A stretch of 64,000 nucleotides of DNA from positions 36,053 through 100,052 of the forward strand of contig NZ_CAMXCM010000007.1 of assembly GCF_947179015.1 (NCBI RefSeq), read 5' to 3'. Shown piece by piece: positions 29,422 to 38,375 of this stretch (positions are counted from its first letter, which is position 1; each line of letters opens with the position of its first letter). This DNA comes from Commensalibacter communis. Its GTDB lineage: Bacteria; Pseudomonadota; Alphaproteobacteria; Acetobacterales; Acetobacteraceae. Position numbers and translations under genes: made by a program. The notes beneath the pieces are model-generated. The model did no database searches. It worked only from the letters and a program-made list of their open reading frames with translations, and was not told the origin of the DNA.

Positions 29422-30900
29422 TTATTTTTGCATTTTGGCATATTGCTGAGTTGCCGCCATACTTAATTGATATCGTAATACACGATCAGTCACATCTCTT
29501 GGAATCGTATCGACCCACATAGCTCTGACATTAGGTAAGTTGTGGAATTCACTTTCTAAAGCTTCACTTACTTTTTCCACATCAAAATTAACATCTTTAA
29601 CGATTGCTAGCCATGGTTCAGGAACACCTTGTTCATTAGGCATAGCAAATAAAGCCGCATCTTTGACACCGGGTAATGATTGCACAATACGATCAATCGT
29701 GTGCGCATAAAATTTGTCGCCACCAAAATTATATAACTCATCTGCACGACCAAAAATGCGCAAGCCCCCGCGAATATCTAATATTCCTAAATCTCCAGGA
29801 TAAAACCAACCATCCTTAAATTGGCGATTTGTAGCTTCTTCATCTTCATAAAAACCATTAACAAGCTCTGCACTCTTGACTCGAATATTCCCAATCTCAC
29901 CAGCAGGCAACTCGTTATCTTCATCATCGACAATTTGTAAATCGACCGATGGTAGCAACCACCCTGCCATATCGTCATGTGTCATTTGTTCAACACGGGC
30001 ACCGGCAATTAACCCAGCCTCACTAGTTACGTATAATACACGCATATGTTGTGTTAGCTTACGTCGAACTGTTTCTTGTAACGCTGAAGCAAAATATCCA
30101 GCCGAGACTACTAATCTTAAACCAGTAACAGAAGGAACGTCAGCAGGCATATGACTTAAAATATCTTCTAATTGTGACGGCGAAATAATCATTATCGATG
30201 GTTTTAGCATTGCGATGGCTGCTGGATATTGTTCTCTATCAGCCATGATAACTGAACCACACACATACCATATACTCAACACAGATAAAAATCCATGGAT
30301 ACTGCCTGTCCCTAAAGTAGGCAATAAACGATGATATTGTGCTGCATCCTCTGCACCTTCCCATTCAATATATTCTTGATGAGCATGGCGAATAACAGCT
30401 GCCTCAATCATCGGTGCTGTAAAATCGACTCTGTGCTTTTTCTCAGAAGTTCCCGCAGCAATTGCAACTCGTACCACACGATCACGTGGGAGTGCAAAAC
30501 GCAAAGGCTCTACATCAACTCCATCTACAATTTGAGAATACCATTCCAAATCTAAAACTAAAACCTTAGCCTCGGTTTCTACATCAAAAAAAGCATCACT
30601 AATGATCAAATCTGGTTTTAAAACCGCTATTTCTCTGGCTGCAATTAAACTGTCATCACCCACAGATGCTGTCGCAACGCCAATGCGGCTTAATGCCATC
30701 AAAAACATCCAGTGAGGATGCATTTGCTGATAAGAAACTGCTACGACCTTCGGTAATGGGTTTAGCTTTTGCAATAATGCTGTTGCCAATCGATTAATAT
30801 CCGCGTCCATTTTGGCAAAAGTAACCGAACCATCAAATGACAGCATTGCCTCCTTACCTGGAGCTATTCTCGCAACATGCTCTATAAACCGATCGTACAT
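29422..30900 (-). CDS. Adenylate-forming (acyl-CoA synthetase-like) protein with altered active site
   Basis: About 492 residues from the ATG at 30900, which has GGTGGAG 8 bases upstream; an earlier in-frame ATG at 30918 lacks such a site. The fold markers of ANL enzymes are present (GWFYPGDLG, GRADELYNFGGDKF). The ATP P-loop near residues 147-157 reads AIAAGTSEKKH and is not a normal TSGTTGxPKG. The C-terminal catalytic Lys of TGKxxR is Arg473 (TDRVLR). It may therefore not adenylate by itself and could act in acyl transfer or as a partner of the FAAL-like protein. It lies between the Hint protein gene and the PKS gene, with 82 bases to the latter. Confidence 0.75.
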   Translation of the reverse strand: MYDRFIEHVARIAPGKEAMLSFDGSVTFAKMDADINRLATALLQKLNPLPKVVAVSYQQMHPHWMFLMALSRIGVATASVGDDSLIAAREIAVLKPDLIISDAFFDVETEAKVLVLDLEWYSQIVDGVDVEPLRFALPRDRVVRVAIAAGTSEKKHRVDFTAPMIEAAVIRHAHQEYIEWEGAEDAAQYHRLLPTLGTGSIHGFLSVLSIWYVCGSVIMADREQYPAAIAMLKPSIMIISPSQLEDILSHMPADVPSVTGLRLVVSAGYFASALQETVRRKLTQHMRVLYVTSEAGLIAGARVEQMTHDDMAGWLLPSVDLQIVDDEDNELPAGEIGNIRVKSAELVNGFYEDEEATNRQFKDGWFYPGDLGILDIRGGLRIFGRADELYNFGGDKFYAHTIDRIVQSLPGVKDAALFAMPNEQGVPEPWLAIVKDVNFDVEKVSEALESEFHNLPNVRAMWVDTIPRDVTDRVLRYQLSMAATQQYAKMQK

Positions 30901-30927
30901 ACTAAAAATCTCCACCATATAATAAGA

Positions 30928-30965
30928 AAAACTTTCCTTTTTGAAATTTCAAAAAGGAAAGTTTT
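30928..30965 (-). terminator. Perfect 38-base palindrome, likely terminator or attenuator
   Basis: Two 19-base arms meet without a spacer around 30946/30947 (central TTGAAATTTCAA, outer AAAACTTTCC). On the minus strand it is followed by a run of T bases just before the ribosome site of the adenylate-forming gene. It lies about 40 bases after the Hint gene stop. It should lower read-through from the Hint gene into the PKS genes and could decouple their expression. Confidence 0.7.
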
Positions 30966-31006
30966 AACTTAATTAAATCATATCATTTTTCATAGAAAAA
31001 CCAAGT

Positions 31007-34000
31007 CTATGCGATTTGTTCTGCACATTCAATGATATCTACAAAATACTCTGCCGTAGTGGTCAATTCAATTTTTACCAACTTCACCTGATTGCTCATT
31101 TCTGAAACAACTGCGGGTAACGTTGCCAATCCTTGTGTCCAACGATCTGTTCTATTCAACTCAGCAGGGTGCCAACCAGAAAGACCAGTCATATCAGATG
31201 GTAAAATATCAAAAGACTTTTCGCCAAGCACGCTGATTTTAGCAACCAACACACCCAACATACGACGATCGTCTAAGAATGGACCAACAACCTCTGATGG
31301 CAACGCTGCTTTTGAATACATCGCAACCACACGGGCATTAGCAGGAACATAGAAGGAGTAGACATTTCCTTTGATATCAATAGGTTGAAGTTTTATTCCT
31401 TTTTGTGTAATCAAACAAAGATCTGGATTTCTTGTAATCTCTTTTTTGATTACAGGAGCATAACCTTGTTGTGTTGCACGACGATCCAAGCGTTGCCAAA
31501 TAGGTTCCACTTGATGTCTTGCTACAGTCAATGGTGCAGCAGCATCGTTTTCCCAACTTTGATGTCCCGCATTTTCATCAAAGGTCAAATGCAGATTAAC
31601 CGCATCACCATTAAATAAATGACGATCATCAGTATTTAGATAAGATTCTGTTGTTAAATTTTCTGACAACAATATTGAATGCTCTTCTGTCTCAATATGG
31701 TAAACAGTAAATCGATCCATAGATTTATCTACGATAATAGAACGTCCATTAACCAACATACGTGCTGGGATTAACCCACCATCAACATAGATTGTATGTT
31801 CTGGCGTTACCAGTAAATCGCGACAAGGCTGATTTAAACCAAACGCATGTGCCTTAATACAAACTGGATATAAGGTATCTTTATGTTCGTAATGATTTAC
31901 ATCCACATCCATATGACCAGCCCAAACAATCGTTTTGGTGACTTGTCGTCCGTCTTGCAACGTAACAACCTGATCTCCAACTTGTAAGTTTTCAACGGTT
32001 ACTTCACCATCTGGCGTTAAAATATGAGTTCCCGTTACGAAACACTTAGTCAGCGTAATCGTATGCCCAGTAGAGCTAGAGCTATCATCTTTAATAACAA
32101 CGTTAGGAACTGCACCTGCAACAGTCGGTGAATAATTGAATTGTGCTAAATTAACCCGTTGACCAGCTTCCGTGATATAGTCGACATATAAAACGCCATC
32201 TACAACACTTGTTTGGTAACGGTTTGGATCAAGATAACTATCACCAATCTCAAATACAGCCTCATCTGTTAAATCGAAGTTTTGTAAAGTGACTTTACCA
32301 CTATTCTCTTGGATAGTACCTTCATATTTATAAATACCCTTTTGTGCAGCAGTGCCAAAATCAACAACATACTGATCAGAACTTAATGCTCTTGCTTTCT
32401 GACCACCAACAATAACCGTACCACCTTTGATATTAATGACAGGTTTATTGTTAGATCCTACACCGAATGTTGAGACTGAATCCACGTTTAAAGTTGCACC
32501 AGCAGCAACATTGATAATAACTTGCTTGGTACCATCTAGGGAAAGGCTACCAATATTAACATTTGCACCAGCAGTAATATCAACCGTTGTCGTCCCAGCC
32601 AAACTTAATGATTGTCCCGTAACTTTACCACTCAAAGTAAATTTAGCATCATTTATAAATGTTGCATTACCAAAACTAAGATCTGTTGCGTTACCAGTAT
32701 TAAAGAAGGCACCAGTTGCATTACCACCAATAGTGATGTCCCCGATCGATCCTGTAGCACCATCACCTAACGTAATCTGATTTGAAGCACCATTCAGTCT
32801 CCATCCAGCAACACCATAATTAATCCCTGCACCAAACGTTAACGCTGGGCTGTCTGCATTCAGAATGATGTTCCTAGCATTAAATGCGGTTTTGTTTGCC
32901 CCAACATTAAATGTCGTTCTAGCTGCATTCAAACCAAAAGTGATATCACCTGCAACGTCAACAGAACCACCTGTACCAACAGCAAACTGGGTTGAGGTAT
33001 TAAATGTCATACCAGAAGTGCCAACACTCAATGCAACGTCATTACCAAATGTCATCGTCGTTGTATTCGCACTGACAACAAGACCACCATTTAAAGTAAC
33101 ATTAGCGCCATTGCTAAACGTGAAAGTTTGTGAAGTTCCACCAACACTTAACGTATTCGCAACAACCTTCCCACTACTACCAATTGTAAAGTTTTGCCAT
33201 TGACCACTGACCAAAATTGATCCTGTATCAAGCAATAATTGGCTGTTATCCCCCATTATGACTTTATTATTAGCAGCTGCAGCAGCGCCCGTCCCTGATC
33301 CGTTCAGCACATAATCACCCGTTAGAAGATGAATATATCCATTGTTATTAAGTTGGAACGTTCCAGATGTAAGGCTGTTGGTTAACCCGTTACTTAACGT
33401 AATGCTGGCAGAAGCACCCGCAGAGAAAATATTCCCCTGTTGAGTACCCGCTAATGTCGTATCACTACCAAGATACATTGAACCTGCATTTAAGGTAAAA
33501 TTAGTACCAAAGTTCATTTGGTTAGCAGAACCTTGTAATAAAAAATTACCATTATGCAGATTCATGCTCGTTAAATTACCAAAAGTAAGCACTTCTGATT
33601 TACCAGTAACATTTAAGCCCGTGCCATTAGTTAGATTTTGCACAGCTCCATTAAAGGTTAAATTATCACCGAAAGTCAGTTTATTGGCAGAACCAACAAA
33701 AGAAGTAGCACCATTTAGATTTACAGTTGTATTAGATCCAAAAGATAGTGTTTGAGATGTACCTGATACATTAAAATCCTTAGCAGAAACTTGAGCGGTA
33801 GCTCCCATCGTAAAGGTTTGCCATTGACCACTAACCAAAATAGACCCTGTATCAAGCAATAATTGGCTATTATCTCCCATTGCAACATTATTGTTAGAAG
33901 CTGCAGCCGTTCCCGCACCATTCAGAACATAATCACCTGCAAGAAGATGAATATAACCATTATTATTAACTCTGAACGTTCCGTTAACTAAACTATTGCT

Positions 34001-36211
34001 TAGCCCATTAGATACCGTAATACTAGCAAGAGCACCCGCAGAGAAAATATTGTTACGCTGAACGCCACCTGCTGGACCAACACCAAACGACATTGTTGAG
34101 ACGTTGGCCGTCAACTGATCGCCAAAACTCATCGCATTTCCAGAACCATTTAATAAAACAGCACCAGATAGATTTAGTTTAGTGTTATTTCCATATGTTA
34201 AGGAGGCTCCTGTCGTCAATTCCACTTTGGAAAAAACAAAGGGATTTACACCAGGCTTTGTATTTGATGCTACGAGAGAATAATCACCCACGACCACGGA
34301 GTTAGCATTTAATGTAACATTACTACCAAATGTAAATATATCTCTATTGGCAGTCGCCATCAAGTTACCATTGTTACTAATAACTGGTATATTTGCTAAC
34401 CCAGTAGAAGTTATACCAGAGGTTAATGTAATAATATACCCATCACCAAATGTTACATTAGCACCAGAAGTATTGTCGTATACATAGTTATATTTAGTTC
34501 CACCCGCAGTAGAGCTGCTATTAACAAGCGGTATCTGATATTCTTGGTAAAAACGACCTGCACTAATATAACCAGCGTTTAAAATATTACCACTAGTACC
34601 ACCACCATTCATTGTTAGAACGTTATTATTTCCATCTAATTCAATACCGCCAGAAAGATTAATTGTAGCACCTGAGCCAATAGTAATACTGTTATTATTT
34701 CCCGTATGATACCAAGAGTAGCTCATTGCAACCGGCGGACTTGACCGAGGATCTACCCCTGAGTAATCTTTTGCATAATTCCCCAGAGAAATTGTGCTTG
34801 CACCGATTTGTGCACCATTACCGATAATTAATTTATTTCCTGAGATAGCATTAGCAGCAGATCCATCAACTACGATCGCGCCATCGGATCCCAAATAAAA
34901 TTCCAAACCATTATCGGACAAACCTTTTTGTGCCAAACTGATGATAGCGTTGCTGCCAATAGTCATAGATGCAGGACTATCACCAAGAATAGCGCCCGTA
35001 CTAGTTACCTGACCATATCCAACAGATATCTCTAAAGCACGCAAATTAAAATCATCACCAGCCGAAATAACAGCACCAGCCTGCGCGGCAAAGTTACCCC
35101 AGTTCGCCTGATCTAGGTGGACGCTATTGGCGTTCCCTAAATACATTCTTGCATTGCTTCCAGTATACCCACCAGAATAGGCAGCACCCATACCACCAGT
35201 GATATTAAATCTGCCATTATTACCCACTGACATATAACCACCGGAGCCGACAAACACACCACTACCCGCTGATATACCTCCCCCCACATTGACTTGCAGC
35301 CCATCATCATAAGTTGCAGAGGCATTCATGAAAATACCAAGGTTACCACCGATATTAAGATGAGCATTCTTACCAAATTTGTTGGTTGTGGGATTTAATC
35401 CTGTCGCGGCATCACCAATAATCCCCCAGTCACCTACAACATCGGCACTTACGTTATCAGCAGCCAAAACGTTACCCGTACGTAGACCTCTGTCACCAGT
35501 ACCCACAGCCTGCCCTGCTTGAGATTTATCGGCAACACCACCAACGTAACCATTGGCACTTAAATAAGACCCCTGATCCATCATAAAATTGGCGCTACCA
35601 TCAGGTCTGTATTGAAGAGCAAAATTAGCCGCCCCATCAGTCGCACCCGCACTACCAATTAATAGACTGTTTCCAGCAGCGATTTGCGTCAAACCAGTAC
35701 TGGTAACGCTTACCGCTGAATTGGTCTGATAAATCGCATGACCTGAACCATTAAAACCAATGCCAGCAAATGCAGTCACAGATTGCACTGCATTATAGGT
35801 GTATTTGTACGCATCCCCAACATTAGGAGCATTACTAATAGTAACACTATTTAACGCGCGAGCAACAGTACTAACGACATTATAGTCAGGCATCCCTGCT
35901 GTCTTAAGCTGGGCAGCCCTATTCAAAGATCCCGCATAGAAAGTTTGATCCAACATAGACGTTGCCGCAGCACTGTACATAGAAGTAAATGCAGCAGCAT
36001 CAGACCCCAACTCACCTGCAGACACCAAATCAGATAAAGCAGCCGAACCATTACTGCTTAATGAATCACTACTTAATGAACCGCCGCTGACAAGACTGCC
36101 TGCGGAACTTCCCAAAACCAAATCACTTAATGAAGAAGAAACGTTGTCATCTGCTGCGACTGCAACAGTAGCCAACTGTTCATTACTTGATATTATATTA
36201 TCATCAGACAT
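31007..36211 (-). CDS. Giant beta-repeat surface protein with C-terminal Hint domain
   Basis: A 1734-residue protein with no Sec signal. Residues about 1-75 are Ser/Ala/Leu-rich. Residues about 150-1330 form a long Gly/Asn/Ser/Thr-rich series of short beta-strand units (patterns like SFGSNTTVNLNGA), suggesting a beta-solenoid. A Hint domain begins at Cys1390 (KCFVTGTHILTPDG) with the TxxH block TPEH at 1469-1472. A C-terminal region of about 200 residues (RRMLGVLVAKI ... GWHPAEL ... RWTQGLATLP) resembles domains common in Acetobacteraceae Hint proteins. Hint domains cut the chain before their Cys through a thioester. Export route is unknown and no secretion genes are in the window. It is the probable acceptor of the heptosyltransferase at 19173-20642, by context. 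A clear AAGG ribosome site precedes the start. Confidence 0.85.
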   Translation of the reverse strand: MSDDNIISSNEQLATVAVAADDNVSSSLSDLVLGSSAGSLVSGGSLSSDSLSSNGSAALSDLVSAGELGSDAAAFTSMYSAAATSMLDQTFYAGSLNRAAQLKTAGMPDYNVVSTVARALNSVTISNAPNVGDAYKYTYNAVQSVTAFAGIGFNGSGHAIYQTNSAVSVTSTGLTQIAAGNSLLIGSAGATDGAANFALQYRPDGSANFMMDQGSYLSANGYVGGVADKSQAGQAVGTGDRGLRTGNVLAADNVSADVVGDWGIIGDAATGLNPTTNKFGKNAHLNIGGNLGIFMNASATYDDGLQVNVGGGISAGSGVFVGSGGYMSVGNNGRFNITGGMGAAYSGGYTGSNARMYLGNANSVHLDQANWGNFAAQAGAVISAGDDFNLRALEISVGYGQVTSTGAILGDSPASMTIGSNAIISLAQKGLSDNGLEFYLGSDGAIVVDGSAANAISGNKLIIGNGAQIGASTISLGNYAKDYSGVDPRSSPPVAMSYSWYHTGNNNSITIGSGATINLSGGIELDGNNNVLTMNGGGTSGNILNAGYISAGRFYQEYQIPLVNSSSTAGGTKYNYVYDNTSGANVTFGDGYIITLTSGITSTGLANIPVISNNGNLMATANRDIFTFGSNVTLNANSVVVGDYSLVASNTKPGVNPFVFSKVELTTGASLTYGNNTKLNLSGAVLLNGSGNAMSFGDQLTANVSTMSFGVGPAGGVQRNNIFSAGALASITVSNGLSNSLVNGTFRVNNNGYIHLLAGDYVLNGAGTAAASNNNVAMGDNSQLLLDTGSILVSGQWQTFTMGATAQVSAKDFNVSGTSQTLSFGSNTTVNLNGATSFVGSANKLTFGDNLTFNGAVQNLTNGTGLNVTGKSEVLTFGNLTSMNLHNGNFLLQGSANQMNFGTNFTLNAGSMYLGSDTTLAGTQQGNIFSAGASASITLSNGLTNSLTSGTFQLNNNGYIHLLTGDYVLNGSGTGAAAAANNKVIMGDNSQLLLDTGSILVSGQWQNFTIGSSGKVVANTLSVGGTSQTFTFSNGANVTLNGGLVVSANTTTMTFGNDVALSVGTSGMTFNTSTQFAVGTGGSVDVAGDITFGLNAARTTFNVGANKTAFNARNIILNADSPALTFGAGINYGVAGWRLNGASNQITLGDGATGSIGDITIGGNATGAFFNTGNATDLSFGNATFINDAKFTLSGKVTGQSLSLAGTTTVDITAGANVNIGSLSLDGTKQVIINVAAGATLNVDSVSTFGVGSNNKPVINIKGGTVIVGGQKARALSSDQYVVDFGTAAQKGIYKYEGTIQENSGKVTLQNFDLTDEAVFEIGDSYLDPNRYQTSVVDGVLYVDYITEAGQRVNLAQFNYSPTVAGAVPNVVIKDDSSSSTGHTITLTKCFVTGTHILTPDGEVTVENLQVGDQVVTLQDGRQVTKTIVWAGHMDVDVNHYEHKDTLYPVCIKAHAFGLNQPCRDLLVTPEHTIYVDGGLIPARMLVNGRSIIVDKSMDRFTVYHIETEEHSILLSENLTTESYLNTDDRHLFNGDAVNLHLTFDENAGHQSWENDAAAPLTVARHQVEPIWQRLDRRATQQGYAPVIKKEITRNPDLCLITQKGIKLQPIDIKGNVYSFYVPANARVVAMYSKAALPSEVVGPFLDDRRMLGVLVAKISVLGEKSFDILPSDMTGLSGWHPAELNRTDRWTQGLATLPAVVSEMSNQVKLVKIELTTTAEYFVDIIECAEQIA
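33090..34058 (-). repeat. Long internal duplication inside the Hint protein gene
   Basis: Two stretches of about 350 bases, near 33090-33440 and 33710-34058, are closely alike and offset by 618-624 bases (about 206-208 codons). Both encode NNNGYIHLL-GDYVLNG and GDNSQLLLDTGSILVSGQWQ. A two-codon length difference lies in the Ala/Asn stretch between these. This points to a recent duplication within the repeat region. Confidence 0.8.
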
Positions 36212-36348
36212 TGAAATACCTTAAAACTAACTATTAACCCACTTTATTTTATTCAATTTCTGTATTTTTATTTATTATTATTATATTTATTTGTTTTATT
36301 TATTTTATTCACTTGGTGAAAATTTTAACCCGCTTATACCCGCAAAGA

Positions 36349-36702
36349 TCACGATCTCTCTAAATCTGCCAAAACTACATCAGCAAATTCAGGAACACTA
36401 AGAGCGCGCCCTCCGACGTTCACAACGTCAAAATATTCATTCCATTCACTTTCACGTAAATGTTGTGCAATATGTTTACTCATTTCATTTAATTCAACAG
36501 ACCAAACGACGTAAAACTCAGAGTCTACCACCCTAGGAATTCCACCATCAATTTGCCCAGCCGCGATAAGTCGCACCAAATTTCCGCCTGCCAAAGAAGA
36601 CAAATTTACAATCATTCTTTGTAAAATTTGCTCTTTTACTGACTTAGTAAGTTTTCCCCACTTTTCTTTTGGTGAAAAAACTTGTGTCATTACATAAGCC
36701 AT
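36349..36702 (-). CDS. Small protein of unknown function upstream of the Hint gene
   Basis: A protein of about 117 residues from the ATG at 36702, which has a strong AGGGGGT ribosome site a few bases upstream; an in-frame GTG at 36708 is possible. It has no signal peptide or membrane span. Helical segments alternate with short strands (FYVVWSVELNEMSKHIAQHL), compatible with a small alpha/beta fold of about one ferredoxin-like unit, but no family is recognised with certainty. It lies 137 bases before the Hint protein gene in the same direction and may be the first gene of that unit. Confidence 0.6.
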   Translation of the reverse strand: MAYVMTQVFSPKEKWGKLTKSVKEQILQRMIVNLSSLAGGNLVRLIAAGQIDGGIPRVVDSEFYVVWSVELNEMSKHIAQHLRESEWNEYFDVVNVGGRALSVPEFADVVLADLERS

Positions 36703-37488
36703 GCCCACCCCCTTTTAAAGCCCATACAAAATAAAATAGCTTAACCTACACATTGCAAGATAAACTATCCAACAATCATTAACATTACAGTTAATAAATG
36801 TTTATACACACTAAGTATATAGAACTTTATTAATAAAATCAATATATTCATCAATATAGATAAGGAAAACTTAAAGGTTTTAATTCTGAGTATACTGATT
36901 AAAAATTGTTTTTACTTCTTATTTAAAAATAACAACTTCGAAATGAATAAATAAAACATTGTAATATCAATAATATACTTAAACCGCGTGAATATGAACT
37001 TTATGCATACAACATTGAAATCTCCACCTCTACCTGAAAATTATTCCGTTTTATTCCATAGACTTACGTCTTGATTCGAACTAATGAGTTTAAGATAATG
37101 AGCTTTTACAAGCTCACCAACGATACAGCCAAAAACAAGAATATTTAGTACACTTTATCGTTGCATAATTGTACCACAATTTATGTTATTATAACCCCTC
37201 ATAATTTCAATCAAAGTCATGATAAAATCCGAATATACAGCTTCCCATATCCAAATCTTATTTTAACTACGCGTTAAAAAGTGCCACATCTTGCCAAAGC
37301 CTCACACGATTCCTCTCGAAAATCATAGCCTCTATCGATCATCCCTTGGTTCGATTTTGATATATTATGCTTATAAATTTTTGTACACTTATTGGATCGC
37401 ACCATGACGATAACCATTCTTAGCTAATAAAGACCATTTTAATTTGCAAGTACGTCTTAAGAGCTCCGCAAGAAACGGGCTTTAATCC
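36703..37488. other. Gene-poor AT-rich stretch, possible remnant sequence
   Basis: About 790 bases between the PKS cluster and the DUF2147 gene with no intact reading frame. On the minus strand around 37290-37350 a short frame reads IDRGYDFREESCEALARCG. This faintly recalls the C-terminal part of DDE transposases, but stops surround it. I cannot call a gene or an insertion sequence with confidence. Confidence 0.4.
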
Positions 37489-37971
37489 TTAATCTGGCAA
37501 CTTACAATGAGGTTGTATTTTTCCAGTAAAACGATGCCAAACCTGTGTTTCACCAAATAAACTAATTCCTAAATAGCCACGCAAACGTAGCTCATTTTTA
37601 TTGGTAAGCCATATTTTAGCATTATAGGATTTTTCATCTCTTGGATCTAATATCGTCCCTCGCCAGCGTTTTCCAGATTTATCTTGCTCGAAGTCACGCA
37701 ACATCAAGAAATTGCATTGTGAATGCCCATATTTGGTATCAGGAGGCATCGACGTTGTATATTGCATTCCAACAAAACGACCACATAATTTTTGACCACA
37801 AGCATAAATGTTAAAAACGCCATCGTTCTCTTTAGTAGCCCATAAACCAACCTCTGGAATAGTATTGACTGGTTGTGCTTTGACAAAAACAGCGTTACAG
37901 AAAGTAAACAATAGAATTATTAGAATGGCGATAAAATTTAGTGTTTTAATTTTGGAATATATATATAACAT
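37489..37971 (-). CDS. DUF2147 exported protein
   Basis: A 160-residue protein with an N-terminal hydrophobic segment (about residues 12-32, ending near VKAQP), consistent with a Sec signal. The mature part matches DUF2147: GLWATKENDGVFNIYACGQ, KLCGRFVGMQY, WRGTILDPRDEKSYNAKI and RGYLGISLFGETQVWHRF. This periplasmic family has a small beta-barrel-like fold and no settled function; the two close Cys may form a disulfide. It follows grxC by 51 bases in the same direction. Confidence 0.85.
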   Translation of the reverse strand: MLYIYSKIKTLNFIAILIILLFTFCNAVFVKAQPVNTIPEVGLWATKENDGVFNIYACGQKLCGRFVGMQYTTSMPPDTKYGHSQCNFLMLRDFEQDKSGKRWRGTILDPRDEKSYNAKIWLTNKNELRLRGYLGISLFGETQVWHRFTGKIQPHCKLPD

Positions 37972-38022
37972 AAAATTTTACCGCCTTTACTTAACTAACC
38001 TGTAATTAAAAAATAAAGCTGA

Positions 38023-38280
38023 TTAGACTGCAAGCAATTTTTGTAGTTCACCAGACTGATTCAACGCCATCAAATCGTCGCACCCACCAATCGCCTTACC
38101 ATCAATAAAGATCTGGGGTACTGTTGTTTTTCCTCCGGAACGATTAATTGCTTCTTCACGTTGTGGAGTTCCTTTGGGAGCACTAATTTCTTGGAAATCT
38201 GCGTTCTTAGCTTGTAAAAGCATCAACGCCTTTTGACAATACGGACAACCAGGTTGCGTGTAAATTTCAACTTTAGCCAT
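38023..38280 (-). CDS. grxC: Glutaredoxin 3 (GrxC-type)
   Basis: An 85-residue thioredoxin-fold protein with the dithiol active site CPYC (GCPYCQKALMLL, residues 12-15), the cis-proline TVPQIF loop and the glutathione-binding GGCDDLMAL. It reduces disulfides and mixed glutathione disulfides in the cytoplasm. Length is normal. It lies between comF and the DUF2147 gene, a common alphaproteobacterial neighbourhood for comF and grxC. Confidence 0.95.
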   Translation of the reverse strand: MAKVEIYTQPGCPYCQKALMLLQAKNADFQEISAPKGTPQREEAINRSGGKTTVPQIFIDGKAIGGCDDLMALNQSGELQKLLAV

Positions 38281-38375
38281 TGTTAACTCCTAATAAATAC
38301 ATAATATTATAAAACATAGACAACACATAACTACAAAACAAGACCTCTATATGAATTAAAATCTATTTTGTTACG

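Noticed and set aside
32427..33755. Several plus-strand open frames of 60-117 codons opposite the Hint protein gene
   Set aside because: They follow the repeat period of the opposite strand, are rich in Val/Pro/Ala as expected from reading Asn/Thr/Gly codons backwards, and have no ribosome sites.
33090..35600. Short recurring units that could suggest a CRISPR array or tandem DNA repeat
   Set aside because: The units vary in length and sequence, stay in frame, and encode beta-repeats; there are no uniform repeats with unique spacers.
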